Shown here piece after piece: positions 40,318 through 44,424 of a stretch of 44,424 bases of DNA. The stretch covers positions 1-44,424 of the forward strand of contig JAHJKD010000010.1 in assembly GCA_018822435.1 (NCBI GenBank), given 5' to 3'. Positions within the stretch are counted from its first letter, which is position 1; each line of letters opens with the position of its first letter. The position numbers and the translations under genes are program-made. The notes beneath the pieces were generated by a model. That model did not search any database, was not told where the DNA came from, and was given only the letters and a program-made list of their open reading frames with translations. Source of the DNA: Patescibacteria group bacterium (lineage in GTDB: Bacteria; Patescibacteriota; Patescibacteriia; UBA9570; JAHJKD01).

Positions 40318-41535
40318 TTATTTCTTTACAAGAGGAACCTCTTTAAACTTTCCTTTCTCTGGTAGTTTTCCTACTAAAGGCAAGGCATATTCAATAAATT
40401 TCTCTGTCACGCCATTACCTTGTTTATTAATAAATTCCTTAGGCATGTGCTTGGTCTCTTTGGCCACCGAAGCTAGTTTTACTAAGTCAGGCTCAACCGC
40501 ATAATTCTTGCCTTCACCAATTCTTTTAATAGCGACTGATCCATCAATGTCGCCTTTCATGGCATATTTCACAGCCTCTTCCCCAACCATTCTCGCCTCT
40601 TTGGCATCAACTTCAGAAACAACTTCCGGGAAAGACCTTTGTGCGTATCCCAAAGTGTCAGATCTGAACCGGGCATCTTTATGCGTAGTGTTATTTTTCA
40701 TGTACTCAACTAAGGAATCACCCAGGGCTCCAGTACCTGAAAGCTGTACATTTCCATGCGCGTCTTTTTCTGTAATTGCTTCTTCGGCCCAGAGCTTGCC
40801 GTCTTTGCCTATCGCTCCTTCAGATACGGCTACCAAGCAACGACCGTATTTTGCATAAACTTCATCAACTTCTTTAATAACTTCAGACAAGTCTTTCGGA
40901 TATTCTGGTAAATAAATCAAGTGCGGTCCATCATCTTCAGCTTGTTTTCCCAGAGCCGCGGCCGCTGTCAGCCAGCCCGCATGACGTCCCATGACAATAT
41001 CCAGCTTCACGCCTGGCAATGCCCGGTTGTCTAAATCATTACCCATAAAAGTCATGGCCACATATTTGGCCGCCGAACCATAACCAGGACAATGATCAGT
41101 TTCTCGCAAGTCATTGTCAATCGTCTTAGAAATATGAAACACGCGTAATTCATAATTATTCTTGCGGGCAATGTTATTCACAATGTTGGCTGTTTCCGCG
41201 GTATCATTGCCCCCGATATAAAACCAATATTTTACATTGTACTTTTCAAACACTTTAAACACTGTTTCGCAGTCTTTGGCGTCTGGTTTGTGCCGGCAGG
41301 TTCCCAAAGCTGATGCCGGCGTTTTTGCGATCGCTTCTAAAGTGGCGTCGTCTTCTTGCTTTAAATCAATAAAATCCTCGTTTAAAATGCCGAGAATTCC
41401 ATGCTTCATGCCATAAATGCCGGTAATCTGGTCATGCTTCATGGCTTCTTTTACCGCCCCGATTAATGATTGGTTGATTACGGCAGTTGGTCCTCCTGAT
41501 TGCCCAATAACCATATTTCCTTTAATTGCACTCAT
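40318..41535 (-). CDS. 6-phosphofructokinase, probably diphosphate-dependent
   Basis: A 405-residue PfkA-family enzyme: GQSGGPTAVINQSLIG near residue 12, YIGGNDTAETAN near 107, SKTIDNDL near 134, PGYGSAAKY near 149 and VMGRHAGWLTAAAALG near 178. In the family the residue after GGxD and the Lys of KTIDND distinguish the donor: ATP enzymes have GGDGS/T and GTIDND, while PPi enzymes have GGDDS and KTIDND. Here GGNDT and KTIDND point to pyrophosphate. It makes fructose-1,6-bisphosphate for the aldolase downstream. Confidence 0.88.
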   Translation of the reverse strand: MSAIKGNMVIGQSGGPTAVINQSLIGAVKEAMKHDQITGIYGMKHGILGILNEDFIDLKQEDDATLEAIAKTPASALGTCRHKPDAKDCETVFKVFEKYNVKYWFYIGGNDTAETANIVNNIARKNNYELRVFHISKTIDNDLRETDHCPGYGSAAKYVAMTFMGNDLDNRALPGVKLDIVMGRHAGWLTAAAALGKQAEDDGPHLIYLPEYPKDLSEVIKEVDEVYAKYGRCLVAVSEGAIGKDGKLWAEEAITEKDAHGNVQLSGTGALGDSLVEYMKNNTTHKDARFRSDTLGYAQRSFPEVVSEVDAKEARMVGEEAVKYAMKGDIDGSVAIKRIGEGKNYAVEPDLVKLASVAKETKHMPKEFINKQGNGVTEKFIEYALPLVGKLPEKGKFKEVPLVKK

Positions 41536-41562
41536 AAAATAAATTTAATAGTTTTCTCTGTA

Positions 41563-41627
41563 CCCCGAATGAATTCAGGGCCTGATGATATTTTTCTAGG
41601 CCCCCAATTTATTGGGGGTTTCATCAG
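41563..41627. repeat. Left outer pair of RAYT-type palindromes (A' and B')
   Basis: Core A' (41563-41580) is the inverse of the 18-nt core at 43064-43081 with one mismatch. Core B' (41601-41618) is the exact inverse of the 18-nt core at 42533-42550, and is enclosed in a longer imperfect hairpin from CTGATGA (41582) to TCATCAG (41627). Confidence 0.7.
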
Positions 41628-41630
41628 TCG

Positions 41631-42485
41631 TTATTTTGTAGTAGATATTATAGCATTTTCCCCGTCAGATTCAACCTTTATTGTCCCTTGTTCATCGTTT
41701 CTATATATATCAATCCCATATCTGTCAAAGTTATATAAAGTCACAAAATGGGGGTGTTTGAATTGATTCCCTGCTCCTACCTGAAATATGCTGCTTTCCG
41801 GTCCCACGGTTTCGATGAAATCTAAACTAGAGGAATATTTTGAGCCATGATGACCAGCTTTTAAGATATCTGCCTCTATTTCAATATTATTGGCCAATAT
41901 CTGCTCTTCAACCACTTCTCCGGCATCTCCTGTCAGCAATATTTCTGTCTCTCCATAAACAAGCCTATTAACAATAGAAGTATCATTCAAGTCCTCAAAT
42001 TCATCTAAATCCGAATTCACAAAAGGAAAAACAGTTTCTAACCTTATTTCGGAGTCAAAATAAAAAACATCACCCCAATAAGTCGGTCCCGCTTCTATTC
42101 CCCTCTCTTCTATAATTCTCTTCATCTCCTCAAAATTAACATTTTCATAATCTATATCCATATATAAAATTTTATCTATTTCATATTTTTTCATCACCTC
42201 TGGAATGCCGGCGACATGATCTTCATGCGGATGGGTTAAAATCAGAAGTTCAATATCCCGGTCCCAAAATGGCAGCGTACTTCCTAAATGGCTTACAATT
42301 TTATCATCTGGTCCGCCGTCAATTAAGATGTCTTGGTTCTGGGGAGTTCTTATCAAAATCGCATCTCCTTGCCCCACATCAAAAAAATAGACTTCTAAAT
42401 CATGCGGTTGCATCTCATACCACAAGACTGCTCCCAAACAGATCAAGCAGGAAATTAAGGCTAGGATTATTTTAATTATTTTCAT
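41631..42485 (-). CDS. ComEC-type metallo-beta-lactamase-fold protein
   Basis: A 284-residue protein from ATG 42485: one membrane helix (residues 4-22), then an MBL domain of the ComEC/Rec2 C-terminal type with VYFFDVGQGDAILIRTP, LIDGGPDD, the metal motif THPHEDHVAG (His and Asp, 84-93), LLTGDAG and ADILKAGHHGSKYSSS. In ComEC this domain is thought to degrade the non-transported DNA strand. An upstream ATG at 42539 would add 18 residues encoded by a palindrome and is unlikely. The start overlaps the end of the RAYT gene by 14 nt. It probably works with the comEC part at 43072. Confidence 0.85.
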   Translation of the reverse strand: MKIIKIILALISCLICLGAVLWYEMQPHDLEVYFFDVGQGDAILIRTPQNQDILIDGGPDDKIVSHLGSTLPFWDRDIELLILTHPHEDHVAGIPEVMKKYEIDKILYMDIDYENVNFEEMKRIIEERGIEAGPTYWGDVFYFDSEIRLETVFPFVNSDLDEFEDLNDTSIVNRLVYGETEILLTGDAGEVVEEQILANNIEIEADILKAGHHGSKYSSSLDFIETVGPESSIFQVGAGNQFKHPHFVTLYNFDRYGIDIYRNDEQGTIKVESDGENAIISTTK

Positions 42486-43029
42486 GACGGTTCGAATTTT
42501 CAGCATCTGCGCAATGACTCGAATTTCCAATACCCCCAATAAATTGGGGGCTTGGAAATTCTTGCGGGATACTAATTAAATATTTTTCAAAAACTGGATT
42601 AATAAATAAAAAATATTGTTCCGGATTCAATTTCTTCTTAATTGGATTAAAGACAATATATTCCATAACTCGAAGAAAAAAATAATAATTATCTATTGCT
42701 TGTTTATCTGTTTTCGGCGTCCAAAAACATTTCGACTTTAAATCATTTTTTAATCCAGAAATTTCTTGAAAAATTCTCCTGCTTGCGGCACCTTTATAAT
42801 TCTTAGTCATTTTTTCTTTGGTAACTCCTGAATCACTCGTACCCGAAAATATATGGACGTGTTCTGGCATCAATATAAATCCAGCTAATAAATAATTCAT
42901 ATCCTCCGCCGTTTTAAAAAATGATTTCTTGCAAATTCTTCTAATTTCCGGATTTAAAAAAACCATTTTCCTCTTCTTTGTCGGCGAACTAATAAAATAC
43001 CAGTTCTGATTTTCAAAATTTAATTTCAT
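42472..43029 (-). CDS. REP-associated tyrosine transposase (RAYT, Y1/HUH)
   Basis: A 185-residue single-strand transposase of the IS200/RAYT group. The HUH motif is FILMPEHVHIF (His57 and His59), and the catalytic Tyr is in MEYIVFNPIKKKL (Tyr124), the usual Y-x-x-x-NP context. The last 30 residues lie beyond the usual domain; about residues 157-170 are encoded by palindrome B, so the C-terminus may be acquired sequence. It is framed by palindromes on both sides, as expected for a REP/RAYT unit. It appears intact. Confidence 0.88.
   Translation of the reverse strand: MKLNFENQNWYFISSPTKKRKMVFLNPEIRRICKKSFFKTAEDMNYLLAGFILMPEHVHIFSGTSDSGVTKEKMTKNYKGAASRRIFQEISGLKNDLKSKCFWTPKTDKQAIDNYYFFLRVMEYIVFNPIKKKLNPEQYFLFINPVFEKYLISIPQEFPSPQFIGGIGNSSHCADAENSNRHENN
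42521..42561. repeat. RAYT palindrome B
   Basis: Outer arms GAATTTCCAA/TTGGAAATTC and an inner 18-nt core (42533-42550, CCCCCAAT..ATTGGGGG), 41 nt in all. The core recurs exactly, inverted, at 41601-41618. It lies in the RAYT 3' coding end and just before the MBL gene. Confidence 0.75.
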
Positions 43030-43052
43030 TTTTTTTATTTATAAATAATTAA

Positions 43053-43092
43053 GTGAATTTAAGCCCCGAATTCATTCGGGGTTTAAATTCAC
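43053..43092. repeat. RAYT palindrome A
   Basis: An 18-bp stem with one mismatch and a 4-nt loop (40 nt), outer arm GTGAATTTAA and inner core 43064-43081 (CCCCGAAT..ATTCGGGG). The core recurs, inverted, at 41563-41580. It lies just upstream of the RAYT and encodes the last residues and stop of comEC. Confidence 0.8.
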
Positions 43093-44424
43093 GACTTTAT
43101 TAACACCTGTTTTTTTCTGATTTAAACCGGACTTATTAGACGACCTATTCAAAAAATAAATAACCAAAAACAAAAACCCATACGCTCCAAAAAGCCATCC
43201 CCAATGGAACTCCGGCACTTCCAGGCTGGCATACTTCCATTCTGCGAAAAATCCGGCCACTTTAATAATGCCCTCGCCTATCAGCCACCCAAGTGACCCA
43301 AGATAAAAAGCAAGCTTAGGAAATATTAATCCAATTCCTAAATTTGCCAATCCAAATATTGTCAGAGGAGAAATAAAAGGTACGATCACGATGTTAGCGA
43401 TCAGGGCCACCAAAGAAATCCGACCGAACTGAAACATGACTAAAGGACTGGTAAAAATGATACAAGCCAAAGTCGTAGCCACTACTTCAAATTTTAATAA
43501 CTTCTGCATATGGCCAGCTAAATAAACAAGAGCAATAGTAGCTAAGAACGACAATTGAAAACCAGCGTCAAAAACCAATATCTTCGGATTCATGGCCACC
43601 ATCACTGTGGCTGTTAATACTAAAACGTTCAAAGGATTACGGGGCCTTCCCACTTTCTCGCCCAGATGCACGGCCAGGGCCATGATCATGGCCCGCACAA
43701 CTGAACTTTCCGCCCCAGTTAAAATAACAAATACAAAAATAAATCCCGCCAAAAAATAAAATAACTTTTTCCGGGGAATGCCAATGCCCTTAAACAGACT
43801 AACCACGACCATGCTCACGATCATGACATTAAATCCAGATACAACCATTATATGAATAGTTCCCGTATCAATAAAATATTGATTCAGTTCTTCTGGTAAC
43901 CCTTTTTTCATACCCAGTAATATTCCCGCCATCACTTGAGACACTGGTGCCGGATAAACATACTCAAGTGATTGCATCAGTTTCTTCTTAAACTTAAAAA
44001 TGCTTCCCAAAAAAATATTTCCTTGATTCTTTTCTATCAATTTTATTTCAGGTCGATAACAAAGAGAATAAATATTAAATCTTGCTAAATACAAATCATA
44101 TGAAAAATCTTCAATTTTTTCTGGTTTCTTTAACTGGCAACTAACTTCCAAAAAATCCCCATAATCATATTCCGGGTATTTTTTGTTTTTTACCTGCACT
44201 AGCCCTTCCAGCTGTTCTGATTTTAAAACCAGCCGGACATGATCAGCCCTAACATCTGGCTCCTTGACCACAACCCCAGAAAAAGTAATATCTTTGCCAT
44301 AGGGATTATTCGGTTCTATAAAAGATTCCTGAATATAATAGCCCCCGCCCATAAATATTAAAAAACAAAAAACTGCAAATAAAATTTTCCAATTTTTTAT
44401 AAATCCAAAAATTATTATTAAAAA
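43072..44424 (-). CDS. comEC: ComEC/Rec2 competence membrane protein, partial at the window edge
   Basis: The reading frame stays open to the end of the window, and the residues before Met at 44352 are hydrophobic (ILFAVFCFLIF), so the gene begins outside the window with at least one more membrane segment. Within it lie a DUF4131-like OB-fold region (ITFSGVVVKEPDVRADHVRL) and a competence domain with VMAGILLGMKKGLPEEL, GTIHIMVVSGFNVMIVS, GAESSVVRAMIMA and several helices. It is the DNA uptake channel of natural transformation. The MBL domain that is fused in many bacteria is a separate gene here, with a RAYT in between. The C-terminus VVNLNPE and its TGA come from palindrome A. Confidence 0.88.
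   Translation of the reverse strand, partial: FLIIIFGFIKNWKILFAVFCFLIFMGGGYYIQESFIEPNNPYGKDITFSGVVVKEPDVRADHVRLVLKSEQLEGLVQVKNKKYPEYDYGDFLEVSCQLKKPEKIEDFSYDLYLARFNIYSLCYRPEIKLIEKNQGNIFLGSIFKFKKKLMQSLEYVYPAPVSQVMAGILLGMKKGLPEELNQYFIDTGTIHIMVVSGFNVMIVSMVVVSLFKGIGIPRKKLFYFLAGFIFVFVILTGAESSVVRAMIMALAVHLGEKVGRPRNPLNVLVLTATVMVAMNPKILVFDAGFQLSFLATIALVYLAGHMQKLLKFEVVATTLACIIFTSPLVMFQFGRISLVALIANIVIVPFISPLTIFGLANLGIGLIFPKLAFYLGSLGWLIGEGIIKVAGFFAEWKYASLEVPEFHWGWLFGAYGFLFLVIYFLNRSSNKSGLNQKKTGVNKVVNLNPE

Noticed and set aside
1-44424. CRISPR array
   Set aside because: No series of regularly spaced direct repeats is visible. The repeats found are palindromes or isolated pairs.
1-44424. UGA recoding (code 25) as in Gracilibacteria
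   Set aside because: TGA ends several well-defined genes (GH114-like, porA, comEC, the hydroxyacid dehydrogenase) at expected positions.

Overview
The window is about 44 kb of a compact, roughly 40% GC bacterial chromosome. It most resembles a member of the Candidate Phyla Radiation / Patescibacteria. This is an inference from gene content and style: 4-nt ATGA overlaps, several apparently leaderless genes, a split transketolase, pyruvate:ferredoxin oxidoreductase beside a group 3b [NiFe] hydrogenase, and ComEC with a separate metallo-beta-lactamase subunit. TGA is used as a normal stop, so the code 25 lineages (Gracilibacteria/SR1) do not fit.

Layout. 1-2.4 kb: tRNA-Asp, a membrane protein with an HExxH motif that starts 4 nt after the tRNA, and an opposing pair (GAF sensor plus secreted GH114-like protein). 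2.5-6.4 kb: a plus-strand cassette of a Rad51/RadA-fold pseudo-ATPase, a small protein, a divergent family B DNA polymerase and a DUF72 protein. 6.4-6.65 kb: an irregular tRNA with a scrambled inverted partial copy of itself. 6.7-15.7 kb: large exported proteins (FG-GAP-like, DUF3160, NHL repeats) and two tail-to-tail paralogues with MAM/jelly-roll-like, IPT/TIG and FnIII-like regions. 15.9-17.7 kb: a clearly GC-richer island with a membrane protein, an SPFH-domain protein and a hairpin-rich leader. 17.7-18.3 kb: non-coding DNA with nested inverted repeats.

From 18.3 kb to the right end every gene is on the minus strand. In transcription order from the right these are: comEC, a RAYT transposase and a ComEC-type MBL gene, framed by two nested pairs of inverted palindromes; PPi-type phosphofructokinase and class II aldolase; a cation-efflux transporter, a DsbA-like protein and glutaredoxin; then from 37.1 kb a long run, porG-D-A-B, hydB-G, hypC, an EamA transporter, an unknown gene, hydD-A, an RND permease, a truncated HypA, rpiB, rpe, tktN, an inositol monophosphatase-like gene, tktC, DUF1622, hydroxypyruvate/glyoxylate reductase, glycerate 2-kinase and another DsbA-like protein. 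This encodes a fermentative metabolism in which sugars pass through glycolysis and the non-oxidative pentose phosphate pathway, PFOR reduces ferredoxin, and a 3b hydrogenase balances NAD(P)H with H2.

The best leads are: (1) the polymerase cassette, in which the Rad51-fold partner has lost its ATPase motifs and the polymerase its exonuclease motifs; (2) the RAYT with nested inverted palindromes lying between the two parts of ComEC; (3) a hydrogenase large subunit that ends exactly at its last metal-ligand motif, next to a HypA without its zinc domain; (4) a tRNA gene with an abnormal anticodon arm and a permuted inverted copy; (5) a palindrome lying in frame inside the polymerase and recurring 13 kb away.
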